Of a DNA stretch of 64,000 nucleotides, positions 1 to 9,985 are shown piece after piece. This DNA comes from Clostridiaceae bacterium (lineage in GTDB: Bacteria; Bacillota; Clostridia; DSM-8532), in assembly GCA_012728015.1 (NCBI GenBank), contig JAAYFY010000048.1, positions 19,548-83,547 of the forward strand, read 5' to 3'. Made by a program: the position numbers and the translations under genes. Positions within the stretch are counted from its first letter, which is position 1; every line of letters begins with the position of its first letter. The notes beneath the pieces are model-generated. The model saw nothing but the letters and a program-made list of their open reading frames with translations. It ran no database searches and had not been told where the DNA came from.

Positions 1-171
<171 letters not shown>

Positions 172-220
172 GAGATCTACGCAGCACTAAACGCACTACT
201 GAACCGAAAGGAGGATATCG

Positions 221-2302
221 GTGCAAAGAGAGTACTCCCTGGAGAATACAAGGAACATCGGTATTATGGCACACATCGATGCAGGAAAAACCACCACAAC
301 CGAAAGAATCCTGTTCTATACGGGGCGTCAGCATAAACTCGGGGAGACCCATGAAGGCAACGCCACAATGGACTGGATGGAACAGGAGCAGGAAAGAGGT
401 ATCACCATTACTTCCGCCGCCACTACCACTTATTGGAGGCATTGCAGGATAAACATCATAGACACGCCCGGACATGTTGACTTCACTGTTGAGGTTGAGC
501 GTTCCCTTCGTGTCCTGGACGGAGCGGTAACTGTTTTTTGCGCAAAGGGAGGCGTAGAGCCCCAGACAGAAACCGTCTGGAGACAGGCCGACAGGTATGG
601 TGTACCGCGTATTGCCTATGTCAACAAGATGGATATCATGGGCGCCGACTTCTTCAACTGTATCAAGATGATGGAGGACAGGCTCCATGCCAATGCGGTG
701 CCAATACAGCTTCCTATAGGCAAGGAAGACCATTTTGAGGGCATCGTGGACCTTGTGGCGAATAAGGGCTATATCTACAGGGACGACCTGGGCAGGCAGA
801 TTGACGAAGTGGACATCCCGGATAACATGAAAAGCCTTGCGGAAGAATACCGCCATAAGCTGGTTGAGTCTATTGCCGAACTTGATGAGGACCTTCTCAA
901 TAAGTACCTTGAAGGCGAGGAACTCACTGAGGATGAGCTAAAAACCGGTATCAGGAAGGCGACCATTGCCAATATAATAGTACCTGTAACCTGCGGTTCT
1001 TCCTACAGGAACAAGGGTGTCCAGAAGCTGTTGGATTGTGTTGTTGATTATTTGCCGTCGCCGGTGGATATACCGGCTATCAGGGGTGTAAAGCCGGGCA
1101 CGAACGAAGAGGAAGAAAGACATACCAGCGATGATGCCCCGTTTTCAGCCCTGGCATTCAAGATCATGACCGATCCCTATGTGGGCAGGCTGGCTTTCTT
1201 CCGCGTGTATTCCGGAACCCTAAACGCGGGGTCCTACGTATATAACTCCACCAAAGGAAAGCGTGAGAGGATCGGACGGATTCTTCTCATGCATGCCAAT
1301 CACAGGCAGGAAGTGGGGAGGATTTTTGCGGGGGATATCGCGGCCGCCGTTGGGCTGAAGGATACCACCACGGGCGATACGCTGTGTAACGAAGGCCGTC
1401 CCATCATCCTGGAATCCATGGAGTTTCCGGAGCCGGTCATCAATATCGCCATTGAACCCAAAACGAAGGCCGGCCAGGAAAGGATGGCCATTGCCCTGCA
1501 GAAACTGGCTGAGGAAGATCCCACCTTCCGGGTTACCACCGATACTGAAACCGGGCAGACCATCATAGCAGGCATGGGAGAGCTTCATCTGGAGGTCATT
1601 GTGGACCGCCTGCTCCGTGAGTTTAAGGTGGAGGCCAATGTGGGCAAGCCGCAGGTGTCCTACAAAGAAACCATCCGCAAAACCGTCAGGGCGGAAGGAA
1701 GGTTCGTACGCCAGTCAGGCGGCAGGGGCCAGTACGGCCACTGTTGGATTGAGCTGGAACCCATGGAGCCCGGCAAGGGTTATGAATTCGTCAATAAGGT
1801 TGTTGGCGGCGTCATACCCAGGGAATTCATTCCAGCCATTGACACTGGCATCCGGGATGCCATGAACAGCGGCGTTGTCGCGGGCTATCCGGTTCTTGAC
1901 GTGAGGGCAACCGTATACGATGGGTCTTATCATGAGGTTGACTCATCCGAGCTGGCCTTCAAGATTGCCGGATCAATAGCCTTTAAGGAAGGTATGAAAA
2001 AGGCAGACCCTGTGCTGCTTGAGCCCATCATGAAGGTGGATGTCCAGACACCCGACGATTACCTGGGGGACGTTATCAGCGACCTGAACGCCCGCCGCGG
2101 CCGGATTGAAGGCATGGAAGCCCGTGCCGGCGGGCATAGCGTACATGCGCTTGTGCCTTTGTCGGAGATGTTCGGGTACGCGACCGATCTGAGATCCCGT
2201 ACCCAGGGACGCGCCACCTATACCATGACGCCTTCGCACTATGCCGAGGTTCCCAAGAATGTGCAGGAGATGCTTACCGAAGGCCATAGGAACCAAAACT
2301 GA
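221..2302 (+). CDS. fusA: Translation elongation factor G
   Basis: EF-G, 693 residues, is the GTPase that drives ribosomal translocation and, with RRF, ribosome recycling. The G domain shows AHIDAGKT (G1, residues ~17-24), the RGITI switch I motif, DTPGH (G3) and NKMD (G4). Domain IV-V motifs such as GGRGQYGH and [11 protein letters not shown] are intact, and the length is normal. The start is GTG at 221, set by AAAGGAGG at 207-214 with six bases of spacing. An upstream frame giving a longer product has no such site. It sits between rpsG and tuf in the str operon. There is no terminator before tuf, but tuf also has its own promoter. Nothing suggests a tetracycline-resistance (TetM-type) paralogue; this is the housekeeping copy. 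Confidence 0.97.
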   Translation: MQREYSLENTRNIGIMAHIDAGKTTTTERILFYTGRQHKLGETHEGNATMDWMEQEQERGITITSAATTTYWRHCRINIIDTPGHVDFTVEVERSLRVLDGAVTVFCAKGGVEPQTETVWRQADRYGVPRIAYVNKMDIMGADFFNCIKMMEDRLHANAVPIQLPIGKEDHFEGIVDLVANKGYIYRDDLGRQIDEVDIPDNMKSLAEEYRHKLVESIAELDEDLLNKYLEGEELTEDELKTGIRKATIANIIVPVTCGSSYRNKGVQKLLDCVVDYLPSPVDIPAIRGVKPGTNEEEERHTSDDAPFSALAFKIMTDPYVGRLAFFRVYSGTLNAGSYVYNSTKGKRERIGRILLMHANHRQEVGRIFAGDIAAAVGLKDTTTGDTLCNEGRPIILESMEFPEPVINIAIEPKTKAGQERMAIALQKLAEEDPTFRVTTDTETGQTIIAGMGELHLEVIVDRLLREFKVEANVGKPQVSYKETIRKTVRAEGRFVRQSGGRGQYGHCWIELEPMEPGKGYEFVNKVVGGVIPREFIPAIDTGIRDAMNSGVVAGYPVLDVRATVYDGSYHEVDSSELAFKIAGSIAFKEGMKKADPVLLEPIMKVDVQTPDDYLGDVISDLNARRGRIEGMEARAGGHSVHALVPLSEMFGYATDLRSRTQGRATYTMTPSHYAEVPKNVQEMLTEGHRNQN

Positions 2303-2368
2303 GGAAGGATCTCCGGTAGTTCCCCGGGGATGGGCAGTGTGCCGGCGTTTGCTAAAAGCTTAAAACTA

Positions 2369-2397
2369 TTGAATTAATAAGTCAAAAATTATATAAT
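2369..2397 (+). promoter_or_regulatory. Sigma-A-type promoter of tuf
   Basis: TTGAAT (2369-2374), a 17-base spacer and a perfect TATAAT (2392-2397) lie in the A/T-rich end of the fusA-tuf gap. The expected transcription start is near 2404, giving a short leader of about 35 bases before tuf. It would let tuf be expressed above the rest of the str operon, a common arrangement because EF-Tu is needed in large excess over EF-G. Confidence 0.8.
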
Positions 2398-2398
2398 C

Positions 2399-2418
2399 TT
2401 GAATCATCAGTGATTCAA
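2399..2418 (+). promoter_or_regulatory. Perfect 8-bp inverted repeat at the tuf transcription start
   Basis: TTGAATCA, four bases (TCAG), then TGATTCAA form a perfect palindrome that begins two bases after the -10 box and ends just before the AAGGAGG site. It could be a 5'-end stabilising hairpin of the tuf mRNA or an operator overlapping the start site. The symmetry is seen directly; the function is inferred. Confidence 0.5.
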
Positions 2419-2439
2419 TGTAAGGAGGTTTATTAAGAA

Positions 2440-3645
2440 ATGGGAAAGGCTAAATTTGAACGTACCAAGCCCCATGTAAACATTGGTACAATAGGACACG
2501 TGGACCATGGTAAAACTACTCTTACTGCTGCTATCACCAAGGTTCTGGCTCTTAGTGACACGACCGTTGAGGTAAAAGATTATAACCAGATTGACTCAGC
2601 TCCCGAGGAAAAGGAGAGAGGTATCACCATCAACACATCCCACGTTGAGTATCAGACCGAAAACCGTCACTATGCTCACGTTGACTGCCCCGGGCACGCC
2701 GACTATGTTAAGAACATGATTACCGGCGCCGCGCAGATGGATGGTGCTATCCTCGTTGTTTCCGCTGCCGATGGTCCAATGCCCCAGACCCGTGAGCACA
2801 TTCTTCTTGCTCACCAGGTTGGTGTTCCGAGGATAGTTGTTTTCATGAATAAATGCGATATGGTTGACGACGAGGAGCTTCTTGAGCTTGTGGAGATGGA
2901 GCTTCGCGACCTCTTGAGCCAGTACAATTATCCCGGCGATGAGATCCCCATTATCAGGGGTTCTGCTCTTGAAGCCCTGGAGTGTCCTTCCAACGATCAA
3001 AACGATCCTAAGTACGCCAGCATCCTTGAGCTCATGAAGGCTGTTGACGAGTATATTCCCACACCTCAGCGCGCTGTGGATCTTCCTTTCCTTATGCCTG
3101 TTGAGGACGTATTCTCCATCACCGGCCGCGGCACTGTTGCTACGGGCAGGGTTGAGAGAGGTACCCTCAAGGTTGGCGACGATGTTGAGATCGTGGGTCT
3201 CACAGACGAGTCCAGGAAGACCGTTGTTACCGGTGTTGAGATGTTCAGGAAGCTCCTGGACCAGGCTGTGGCGGGCGACAATATCGGAGCTCTTCTCCGC
3301 GGTGTCCAGAGGACAGAGATTGAAAGAGGGCAGGTTCTTGCAAAGCCGGGTTCAATCACTCCTCACACCAAGTTCACGGCTGAGGTTTACGTGCTGACAG
3401 CTGCTGAAGGTGGCCGTTCCAAGCCCTTCTTCACCGGCTACAGGCCCCAGTTCTATTTCAGAACCACCGACGTTACGGGTAACATCAAGCTCCCCGATGG
3501 CGTGGAGATGTGCATGCCTGGTGACAGGACCACACTGTACGTTGAGCTGATTACCCCCATCGCCATGGAGAAAGGTCTTACCTTCGCTATCCGTGAAGGC
3601 GGACGTACCGTCGGCGCCGGTGTTGTTGCGGATATCCAGGGATAA
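2440..3645 (+). CDS. tuf: Translation elongation factor Tu
   Basis: EF-Tu, 401 residues, delivers aminoacyl-tRNA to the ribosomal A site as a GTP complex. G-motifs are complete: GHVDHGKT (residues ~19-26), RGITI, DCPGH and NKCD, followed by the two beta-barrel domains with the conserved [13 protein letters not shown] and TVGAGVV segments. The start is ATG at 2440 with AAGGAGG 10 bases upstream. Its codon choice differs from neighbouring genes (more GTT, CTT and GAG in a narrow set), as expected for a very highly expressed gene. A strong terminator follows, so it closes the str transcription unit. A second tuf copy elsewhere cannot be excluded. Confidence 0.97.
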   Translation: MGKAKFERTKPHVNIGTIGHVDHGKTTLTAAITKVLALSDTTVEVKDYNQIDSAPEEKERGITINTSHVEYQTENRHYAHVDCPGHADYVKNMITGAAQMDGAILVVSAADGPMPQTREHILLAHQVGVPRIVVFMNKCDMVDDEELLELVEMELRDLLSQYNYPGDEIPIIRGSALEALECPSNDQNDPKYASILELMKAVDEYIPTPQRAVDLPFLMPVEDVFSITGRGTVATGRVERGTLKVGDDVEIVGLTDESRKTVVTGVEMFRKLLDQAVAGDNIGALLRGVQRTEIERGQVLAKPGSITPHTKFTAEVYVLTAAEGGRSKPFFTGYRPQFYFRTTDVTGNIKLPDGVEMCMPGDRTTLYVELITPIAMEKGLTFAIREGGRTVGAGVVADIQG

Positions 3646-3691
3646 CAGGATCAATCCGGACAATGCCGACATATTAGGATTCAATAGCCAG

Positions 3692-3718
3692 GGAGGAGAT
3701 TGATATCTCCTCCTTTTT
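3692..3718 (+). terminator. Intrinsic terminator of the fusA-tuf unit
   Basis: GGAGGAGAT, a four-base loop, then ATCTCCTCC and TTTTT: a perfect 9-bp stem plus U-run 46 bases after the tuf stop codon. Confidence 0.9.
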
Positions 3719-3971
3719 GCTGCCGGCCGGGAAATAACGGCCTTACCAGACAGCCCGGGGATCCCATGAAACGCCGCCCAGGCTTTTTTGTACCGTGTTT
3801 TCATGATGGCATCTGCCTGTTTCCGGAACTGGGTAGTTGGGAAGATATTAATTAATGGCCTCCGGGACCTGCGGCCCGGAACCGGAAGGCCGGCGTCTGG
3901 CTGGCCTGGCGTGTGAGCGGCACGGACGCGATACACCGAAAAACTTCACCTGGTTTGGCAAAAGAATCATT

Positions 3972-4000
3972 TGAAATAGAGGGTATCGGCCTTTATAATA
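3972..4000 (+). promoter_or_regulatory. Sigma-A-type promoter of lon
   Basis: TTGAAA (3972-3977), a 17-base spacer and a perfect TATAAT (3995-4000) end 50 bases before lon. The rest of the gap (3719-3971) holds no gene. It contains an imperfect GC-rich hairpin near 3860-3895 (GGCCTCCGG ... CCGGAAGGCC) of unknown meaning. No CtsR- or HrcA/CIRCE-type heat-shock operator was recognised. Confidence 0.78.
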
Positions 4001-4050
4001 GGGGTAGCCGAGAGGCAGGAGGCCTTACGGCAATGAAAGGATGATGCTGC

Positions 4051-6471
4051 ATGGCAGGCAGGGATAATGAGAAAAACGCGAGGCATATGCCGCTGATACC
4101 GCTCAGGGGGATCGTGGTTTATCCACATATGATCCTCCACTTCGATGTGGGCAGGTTTAAATCAATAAAAGCGATTGAGGAAGCCATGCTGGAAGAGCAG
4201 CTTATTCTCCTCGTGGCCCAAAGGGATCCCAGCATAGAGGACCCGGAACCTGAAGATATATACGCATACGGCACCATAGCCAAGATCAAGCAGCTCTTAA
4301 GGCTTCCCGGTGATACCATAAGGGTGCTGGTTGAAGGCATCGGCCGGGCGAAGATAGCCGAAATGGTCCAGACCGAGCCCTTTTATATGGCCAGGATCAG
4401 GCCCGTCAGGGTCTACTCCATACGCAGCGGGAAGACCGATACACAGGCGCTGGCAAGGCAGGTGGTTGAGCACTTTGAGCAGTATGCCAAGCTCTCGGGC
4501 AAGATATCGCCGGACGCCTCCCTGTCCATTACTGCTGTAGACGATATATCACGCCTGCCGGACATCATTGCCTCCAATCTGTCAATATCGGTTGAACTAA
4601 AGCAGAGTATTCTTGAGGAACTGTCTCCCAAGAAGAGGCTTGAGAGGATACTGGATATACTCGTGCATGAAAACGAGATCCTTGAAATAGAGAAGAATAT
4701 CAGTACCAAGGTAAGGCAGCAGATCGACAAGAACCAGAGGGAGTATTACCTGAGGGAGCAGCTGAAGGCTATCCAGAAGGAACTTGGCGAATCCGAAGGC
4801 ATTTCGTCGGAGATTGATGAATACAGGGAAAGGATAGATAGCGCCGACCTTCCCGAAGAGGTCAGGAAAAAGGCCATGAAGGAAGTGGACCGCCTGTCCC
4901 GTATGCATTCAACATCGGCGGAGAGCGGGGTCATAAGGACATACCTGGATACCATCCTGGAGCTTCCCTGGAACAAAAAGACCGAAGAACGCCTGGATCT
5001 TCAGTATGCGGCCGAGATCCTTGAAAGAGACCATTACGGCCTTCAGAAAGTAAAGGAAAGGATCCTGGAGTACCTGTCGGTCAGGAAGCTGCGCAACGGG
5101 CTTCAAGGCCCAATCATCTGCCTCGTGGGGCCTCCGGGGGTCGGCAAGACCTCAATTGCCAGGTCCATTGCCGAATCCCTGAACAGGAACTATGCCAGGA
5201 TGTCGCTGGGAGGCGTGAGAGACGAGGCAGAGATACGCGGACACAGAAGGACCTATGTGGGATCCATGCCGGGGCGCATTATCAATGCCTTAAGGCAGGC
5301 GGGCTCGTGCAATCCCCTGATCCTGCTGGATGAGATTGACAAGATGTCAAGCGACTTCAGGGGAGATCCTGCCGCTGCCCTGTTGGAGGTATTGGACGCG
5401 GAACAGAACGAGGATTTCAGGGACCATTACCTTGAGTTGCCTTTTGACCTGTCCGACGTTATGTTCATCACAACGGCAAACTACAAGGAGGCAATCCCGC
5501 AGCCGCTTCTGGACCGGATGGAGGTAATTGATCTTTCCGGGTACACCGAGGATGAGAAGGTGTGCATAGCGGCACGGCATTTGATACCCAAACAGCTGGC
5601 CGCCCACGGTCTGGACAGCGGGAGGGTGCGCTTCGAGGAATCGGGCATCAGGGAGATCGTGGTGCACTATACCCGCGAAGCCGGTGTAAGAAACCTGGAG
5701 CGCAGCATCGCGTCTGTAATAAGGAAGGCCGCGAAACTGCTGGTATCCGGGGAAAGGAAGATGGTGAGGGTTACCGCGAGGACGGTCAAAAACTACCTTG
5801 GAGCAAGGAAATACCTGTACGATGTGGCCAACGAGGTTGATGAAGTGGGCATCGTGCGGGGATTGGCATGGACTCCTGTCGGAGGCGATACCATGGCCGT
5901 TGAGGTGAATATCATGCCCGGCGAGGGCATTCTTGAACTCACTGGCCAGTTGGGAGATGTGATGAAGGAGTCAGCCCGGATAGCACGGAGCTATATCCGG
6001 TCAGTAGCCGATCAGTATGGGCTCGATGCGGGTTTCCATAAGAAATTCGACATGCATATCCATGTGCCTGAGGGCGCCATACCTAAGGATGGCCCGTCAG
6101 CGGGGATAACCCTGGCAACCGCCATGATGTCGGCCATATCCGATATTCCTGTAAAAAGGAATGTTGCCATGACCGGCGAAATAACGCTGCGCGGACGGAT
6201 TCTGCCGATAGGCGGGCTGAAGGGAAAAGTGCTTGCTGCCCACCGGGCGGGTGTGGAAAAGGTAATAATACCCAATGACAATACCAAGGATATTGAAGAT
6301 ATCCCCGAGAATATCAGGAAAAAGGTCGAACTGGTACCGGTTTCCCAAATGGATGAAGTGTTCAGGCTGGCGCTGGTCCGCATGCCCGACGGGCATGCCG
6401 ACAAGAAGCTGGCAAAGATGATGGAGATGGGCCAGGCCGCAGAAGAAGCCGCCGTGAGCCTTGAACACTGA
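4051..6471 (+). CDS. lon: ATP-dependent endopeptidase Lon (LonA type)
   Basis: Lon degrades misfolded and regulatory proteins in the cytosol. The 806 residues give the full LonA layout: N-terminal substrate-binding LON domain (residues ~10-210, starting [15 protein letters not shown]), a coiled helical region, the AAA+ domain with Walker A GPPGVGKT (360-367) and Walker [10 protein letters not shown], and the protease domain with Ser683 in PKDGPSAG and Lys726 in GGLKGK. The 43-residue Ser-Lys gap equals that of E. coli Lon. The start is ATG at 4051 behind AAAGGATG. It has its own promoter and is the first gene of a block placed between tuf and rpsJ, where Firmicutes normally have no protease. 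A short acidic C-terminal tail is variable in the family. Confidence 0.97.
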   Translation: MAGRDNEKNARHMPLIPLRGIVVYPHMILHFDVGRFKSIKAIEEAMLEEQLILLVAQRDPSIEDPEPEDIYAYGTIAKIKQLLRLPGDTIRVLVEGIGRAKIAEMVQTEPFYMARIRPVRVYSIRSGKTDTQALARQVVEHFEQYAKLSGKISPDASLSITAVDDISRLPDIIASNLSISVELKQSILEELSPKKRLERILDILVHENEILEIEKNISTKVRQQIDKNQREYYLREQLKAIQKELGESEGISSEIDEYRERIDSADLPEEVRKKAMKEVDRLSRMHSTSAESGVIRTYLDTILELPWNKKTEERLDLQYAAEILERDHYGLQKVKERILEYLSVRKLRNGLQGPIICLVGPPGVGKTSIARSIAESLNRNYARMSLGGVRDEAEIRGHRRTYVGSMPGRIINALRQAGSCNPLILLDEIDKMSSDFRGDPAAALLEVLDAEQNEDFRDHYLELPFDLSDVMFITTANYKEAIPQPLLDRMEVIDLSGYTEDEKVCIAARHLIPKQLAAHGLDSGRVRFEESGIREIVVHYTREAGVRNLERSIASVIRKAAKLLVSGERKMVRVTARTVKNYLGARKYLYDVANEVDEVGIVRGLAWTPVGGDTMAVEVNIMPGEGILELTGQLGDVMKESARIARSYIRSVADQYGLDAGFHKKFDMHIHVPEGAIPKDGPSAGITLATAMMSAISDIPVKRNVAMTGEITLRGRILPIGGLKGKVLAAHRAGVEKVIIPNDNTKDIEDIPENIRKKVELVPVSQMDEVFRLALVRMPDGHADKKLAKMMEMGQAAEEAAVSLEH

Positions 6472-6506
6472 TTTTCCGGCGGATGTTCCGCGGGATAAAC
6501 AGGTTG

Positions 6507-6515
6507 TGCTATAAT
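6507..6515 (+). promoter_or_regulatory. Extended -10 promoter before the amidohydrolase gene
   Basis: TGCTATAAT (6507-6515) is a perfect -10 hexamer with the upstream TG of extended -10 promoters. No good -35 box lies 16-18 bases upstream, which such promoters tolerate. The start codon is about 75 bases downstream. Confidence 0.55.
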
Positions 6516-6595
6516 AGGTGCAGGTTTTTTATAGGCCTGCGCCTTTTTGCGCCGATAGGTACAGGATCATTAAAGGGTATATTATGGAGGAATAG

Positions 6596-7777
6596 ATGCT
6601 AATCATAAGAAACGCAAAGATTTTGACCATGGCAGACGTACAGTTCGACAACGGGTATGTGGCCTGCAGCGGGGAGAAGATAGCGTCGGCAGGACCCATG
6701 GAGAACTGCTTGGAGCCTTCCGGTGACGACCATGTGATTGACGCGGCCGGCATGGTGCTTATGCCTGGGCTTGTGGATGCCCATTGCCATATTGGCATGG
6801 TGGAAGATGGTATAGGCTTTGAGGGGGATGATGTGAATGAAATGGCAGATCCCGTCACACCCCATCTGCGTGCCATAGACGGCATCAACCAATATGACAG
6901 GGCCTTTGAGGAGGCCAGGCAGTTCGGCGTAACCACGGTGGTAACCGGGCCCGGAAGCTCCAATGTTATCTGCGGGCAGTTCACCGCTATCAAGACATGG
7001 GGAAGAACGGTAGACGAGATGATCATAAAGGACCCCTGTGCCATGAAGATAGCTTTTGGAGAGAATCCCAAAACCATTTACAATGACAGGCACCAGGCGC
7101 CCACAACGAGGATGACAACCGCGGCCATCCTGCGGGAGCAGCTCTATAAGGCGCGGGAATACCTGGAGGCGAAAGAGGAATACGAAAAGGACAGGGAAGA
7201 AAACGAGAAGCCCGATTTTGACATGAAGCTTGAAGCCCTGCTGCCGGTGATCAGGCGGGAACTGGTGGTGAAGGCGCATGCTCACAGGGCTGATGATATC
7301 GTTACAGCCATCAGGATAGCCAGGGAATTCAACCTGGACCTTACGCTGGACCATTGCACCGAGGGCTGGCTCATACCCGATGTACTCAAGGAATCCGGGT
7401 TTGACGTAATCGTGGGGCCGCTTCTGACTGACCGGTCCAAGCCTGAGCTAAAAAACCAGTCGTTTAAGGCCCCCATGATTCTGGCGGGAAGAGGGATAAG
7501 GGTTTCAATCATGTCCGATCATCCCTCTGTGCCCGTTCAGCATCTGATGCTAAGCGCGGCCCTGTCGGTGCGTGAGGGGATGGACAGCACCGAGGCCCTG
7601 AAAGCCATTACCATAAACGCGGCCCGGGCTTGCCGCATAGATGACCGGGTCGGGAGCATCGAGGCCGGGAAGGACGCCGATATGGTTCTGTATACGGGCC
7701 ATCCCTTCGATTACATGACAAGGGTTTATATGACCATAATTAATGGAAAGGTTGTCTATACCCAAGGGAAAGGTTGA
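6596..7777 (+). CDS. Amidohydrolase-superfamily metal-dependent hydrolase
   Basis: 393 residues, resembling imidazolonepropionase/dihydroorotase-like cytosolic amidohydrolases annotated as amidohydrolase in Clostridia. The substrate is not predictable. An N-terminal beta-sandwich strand pair (MLIIRNAKILTM) is followed by the metal-binding HxH in GLVDAHCH (residues ~59-66), further His ligands in VKAHAHR and LDHCTE, the catalytic Asp in SDHP, and the C-terminal signature GSIEAGKDADMVLY. Residues ~175-215 hold a charged helical insert rich in Glu and Lys. The start is ATG at 6596 behind GGAGG. Three bases separate its stop from tsaE, so it probably heads a tRNA-t6A operon. Whether that link is functional or merely positional is unknown. 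Confidence 0.88.
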   Translation: MLIIRNAKILTMADVQFDNGYVACSGEKIASAGPMENCLEPSGDDHVIDAAGMVLMPGLVDAHCHIGMVEDGIGFEGDDVNEMADPVTPHLRAIDGINQYDRAFEEARQFGVTTVVTGPGSSNVICGQFTAIKTWGRTVDEMIIKDPCAMKIAFGENPKTIYNDRHQAPTTRMTTAAILREQLYKAREYLEAKEEYEKDREENEKPDFDMKLEALLPVIRRELVVKAHAHRADDIVTAIRIAREFNLDLTLDHCTEGWLIPDVLKESGFDVIVGPLLTDRSKPELKNQSFKAPMILAGRGIRVSIMSDHPSVPVQHLMLSAALSVREGMDSTEALKAITINAARACRIDDRVGSIEAGKDADMVLYTGHPFDYMTRVYMTIINGKVVYTQGKG

Positions 7778-7780
7778 GCG

Positions 7781-8224
7781 ATGGGAAATATTTCTGAGAA
7801 GTATGTCTCCTGTTCAGAAGAAGAAACCATTAATCTGGGCATTTGCCTGGCGAGTTTCATGGGCCCAGGTACGGCCGTGAGCCTGGAAGGCGACCTGGGA
7901 GCGGGGAAAACCGCCCTGGTCAGGGGAATCGCGAAAGGCCTCGGAATTGATGAAACCATTACCAGCCCGACATTCACCATCGTAAACACCTATGAGGGAG
8001 ATATAACCCTGCATCATTTCGATGTCTACCGGATAGACGATCCGGAAGAGCTGTATTATATCGGATGGGACGAATACTTCAACCCAAGCGACGTTTGTAT
8101 TGTCGAGTGGGGAGACAGGGTTTCCGGGATGCTGCCCGACGACACCATGCGTATCAGGATCATGAGGGACCAAGCCGGATTGAATAAAAGGCTTATTATT
8201 CTGGAAAGGCAGGACTGTACATGA
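7781..8224 (+). CDS. tsaE: tRNA threonylcarbamoyladenosine biosynthesis ATPase TsaE
   Basis: TsaE, 147 residues, is the small P-loop ATPase that works with TsaB and TsaD to make the universal t6A37 modification of ANN-decoding tRNAs. Walker A is GDLGAGKTAL (residues ~33-42). The family motifs SPTFTIVNTY and HHFDVYRI follow, and the WGD near the C-terminus (VEWGDRV) is present. Length is standard. The stop codon overlaps the tsaB start (ATGA), which implies translational coupling. tsaD is not in the window. Confidence 0.95.
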   Translation: MGNISEKYVSCSEEETINLGICLASFMGPGTAVSLEGDLGAGKTALVRGIAKGLGIDETITSPTFTIVNTYEGDITLHHFDVYRIDDPEELYYIGWDEYFNPSDVCIVEWGDRVSGMLPDDTMRIRIMRDQAGLNKRLIILERQDCT

Positions 8225-8919
8225 GAACCCTTGCACTGGAAACAGCGACCATGACAGCCTCGTGCGCCGTGGCAGAAGACGGCCGGGTTATTGGCGAGCT
8301 TACGACCTCCCATGCAAAAACCCATTCCCAACAGCTTGTTCCCATGATCCAGTCCCTGCTGGGACTGCTGGGCCTGAAGGCTGAACAAATAGACCTGTAC
8401 GCGGCATCCATAGGGCCGGGTTCGTTCACCGGCCTCAGGATAGGCATAGTGACCGTGAAAGGCATGGCCTATGCGCAAAAAAAACCGGTATGCGGGATCC
8501 CCACGCTGGATGCCCTTGCCTATTCGGTCAATGATTTCAACGGCGTTATATGCCCTATGATGGATGCAAGGAACAACCAGGTTTATACTGCTGTATACAG
8601 GAAGAAAGACGGTGCTTTTGAGCGCGTCAGTGATTACCATGCAATACACATCAGCGAGCTGGCCGGTATATTGGCCGACTTCCGGGAAGAAGTCCTTATA
8701 CTGGGAAATGGCGCTCCCCTTCACTTCGCCGCGTTGAGGGATGCTATAAAGCATACGGTCTGGCAGGCTGATAAGGCTCTGTTCCTTCCAAGAGCGGCCT
8801 GTACCGCCCTTCTGGCTGAAAAACAGGCGCGGCGGGGGCTTTTGTCAAGCCCTTTTGAGCTTGAGCCCCTCTACCTTCGAAAATCACAGGCAGAACGCAT
8901 GAAAGAGTCAAAGGCTTAG
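8221..8919 (+). CDS. tsaB: tRNA threonylcarbamoyladenosine biosynthesis protein TsaB
   Basis: TsaB, 232 residues, is the ASKHA-fold partner that dimerises with TsaD in t6A synthesis. The N-terminal LALETATMTASCAV strand and the signature ASIGPGSFTGLRIGI (residues ~61-75) are diagnostic, as is MMDARNNQVYTAVY. It overlaps tsaE by four bases and is followed after 19 bases by rimI, the widespread tsaE-tsaB-rimI order. In this order RimI-like acetyltransferases are often neighbours without taking part in t6A chemistry. Confidence 0.94.
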   Translation: MRTLALETATMTASCAVAEDGRVIGELTTSHAKTHSQQLVPMIQSLLGLLGLKAEQIDLYAASIGPGSFTGLRIGIVTVKGMAYAQKKPVCGIPTLDALAYSVNDFNGVICPMMDARNNQVYTAVYRKKDGAFERVSDYHAIHISELAGILADFREEVLILGNGAPLHFAALRDAIKHTVWQADKALFLPRAACTALLAEKQARRGLLSSPFELEPLYLRKSQAERMKESKA

Positions 8920-8938
8920 CCCTGTGCGAGGGTCCGGT

Positions 8939-9388
8939 ATGAATGAACATGCTGTTATAAGAGAAATGCGCTATTCGGATCTGGATGAACTGGCGGCCCT
9001 TGAGCAGGCCTCGTTCAGTGTGCCATGGACAAGGGGCATGCTGGAGGAAGAGTATTTCAACAGCCTCGCGAGGTATCGTGTTATCGAATGCCAGGAGACT
9101 ATAGCCGGTTACATAGGGATGTGGCGCATAGCTGATGAGGGACATATCACCAACCTGGCTGTCCGCCCCGGCTTCAGGAGGAGGGGATTTGCCAGGCAAC
9201 TGCTGCAGGACCTCATCGATTATGCCAGGAAAAACCATATCGGTTCCCTTACCCTCGAAGTCCGGGTCAGCAATCTTCCGGCCATCAGGCTTTATGAGTC
9301 CTTCGGCTTTAGGGTTGAAGGCCGCAGGAAGAACTATTATGCCGACAACAACGAGGACGCGCTCATAATGTGGCTTAGATTGAGGTAA
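8939..9388 (+). CDS. rimI: Ribosomal-protein-alanine N-acetyltransferase (RimI-like GNAT)
   Basis: A GNAT-fold acetyltransferase of about 149 residues. RimI acetylates the N-terminal alanine of ribosomal protein S18, and relatives act on other N-termini. Seen here are ALEQASFSVPW, the acetyl-CoA loop RPGFRRRGFARQLL (motif A) and LEVRVSNLPAIRLYESFGF (motif B), all family features. I prefer ATG 8939, with GAGGG a few bases upstream and MNEHAVIREM matching family N-termini, over GTG 8924, which adds five residues. It is the last gene of the tsa unit; no terminator was recognised downstream. Confidence 0.9.
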   Translation: MNEHAVIREMRYSDLDELAALEQASFSVPWTRGMLEEEYFNSLARYRVIECQETIAGYIGMWRIADEGHITNLAVRPGFRRRGFARQLLQDLIDYARKNHIGSLTLEVRVSNLPAIRLYESFGFRVEGRRKNYYADNNEDALIMWLRLR

Positions 9389-9967
9389 AATGTATGAGGT
9401 CAGAGTTTATATTCCATCAGTACTGCTTTAAAGCCAATCCTTTATTCTCACATCCAACCTCCGGTATGTTATTGCGAGCGAAGAGTCAGCGCAGCGCGGC
9501 AATCTCTATTACGTTTCCTGAGTTAATGCATCTTGTAGCCGTGCTGTTTAGTCTCTCCTTCAGTCCTCGTCGCAGGAAGTTGTACATGCTCATGCTTGAT
9601 CTCGCAGGGCCGCCGGCAACGCCGCATCCGTGCGACTGCCGGCTAAAAACAACATCCGGTTGTTTTCCCCCGCTCGATTCTGCGCATTTCGCATACAACT
9701 TCATCTGCTCCTGCGGAGTCATTCGAGACAGAAACAGCACGTCTTAATCATGCAATTGCAGACCTAAGCTTTATGGTTTGCCTTTATGAAGAGATTGCCG
9801 CGTAAGGCAAGTGAGCCCGAAAGAGACTTCCCGTAATGCCAGTGGCTTACTTTCACTTCCATTTATATATTCATATTAATATACTGTTTATATAGCTGAG
9901 GGGACTGACCTGTCCAAACCCAATGTTTTGGACGCCCCATTCTGAGGTAAACCATTAACAGGAATGC
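9389..9967 (+). other. 580-base non-coding region with repeat-like DNA
   Basis: No convincing gene lies between rimI and the LonB-like gene. Open frames on both strands here lack ribosome binding sites and family resemblance. The stretch carries the inverted 12-mer and dispersed-repeat core described separately, then an A/T-rich segment (9860-9900). After that comes a short hairpin, GTCCAAA (9912-9918) with TTTGGAC (9927-9933). No confident promoter for the downstream gene was found, although the A/T-rich part would be the natural place. Confidence 0.5.
9471..9802. repeat. Repeat element with a REP-like core and 12-bp inverted ends
   Basis: ATTGCGAGCGAAG begins at 9471 and CGCGGCAATCTC ends at 9506, resembling the dispersed repeat (ATTGCGAG ... 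GCAATCT) that produces spurious short ORFs in many bacterial genomes. The reverse complement GAGATTGCCGCG recurs at 9791-9802, giving a perfect 12-bp inverted pair about 285 bases apart. A related core lies on the other strand at 44837-44870. This looks like a small non-autonomous element or its remains. No transposase or clear target duplication was seen. Confidence 0.45.
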
Positions 9968-9985
9968 ATGGAAGGAAGTGTTGTT

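Noticed and set aside
3352..3936. 194-codon minus-strand frame running from tuf into the gap
   Set aside because: It crosses the tuf terminator hairpin and lacks family resemblance or a start signal.
9486..9747. Short genes on either strand in the 9.4-9.97 kb gap
   Set aside because: Both frames are produced by repeat-like DNA and lack ribosome binding sites.
9900..9967. Insertion-sequence terminus suggested by TGACCTGTCCAAA and its nearby inverted copy
   Set aside because: Only one short hairpin is visible, with no partner end, target duplication or transposase fragment.
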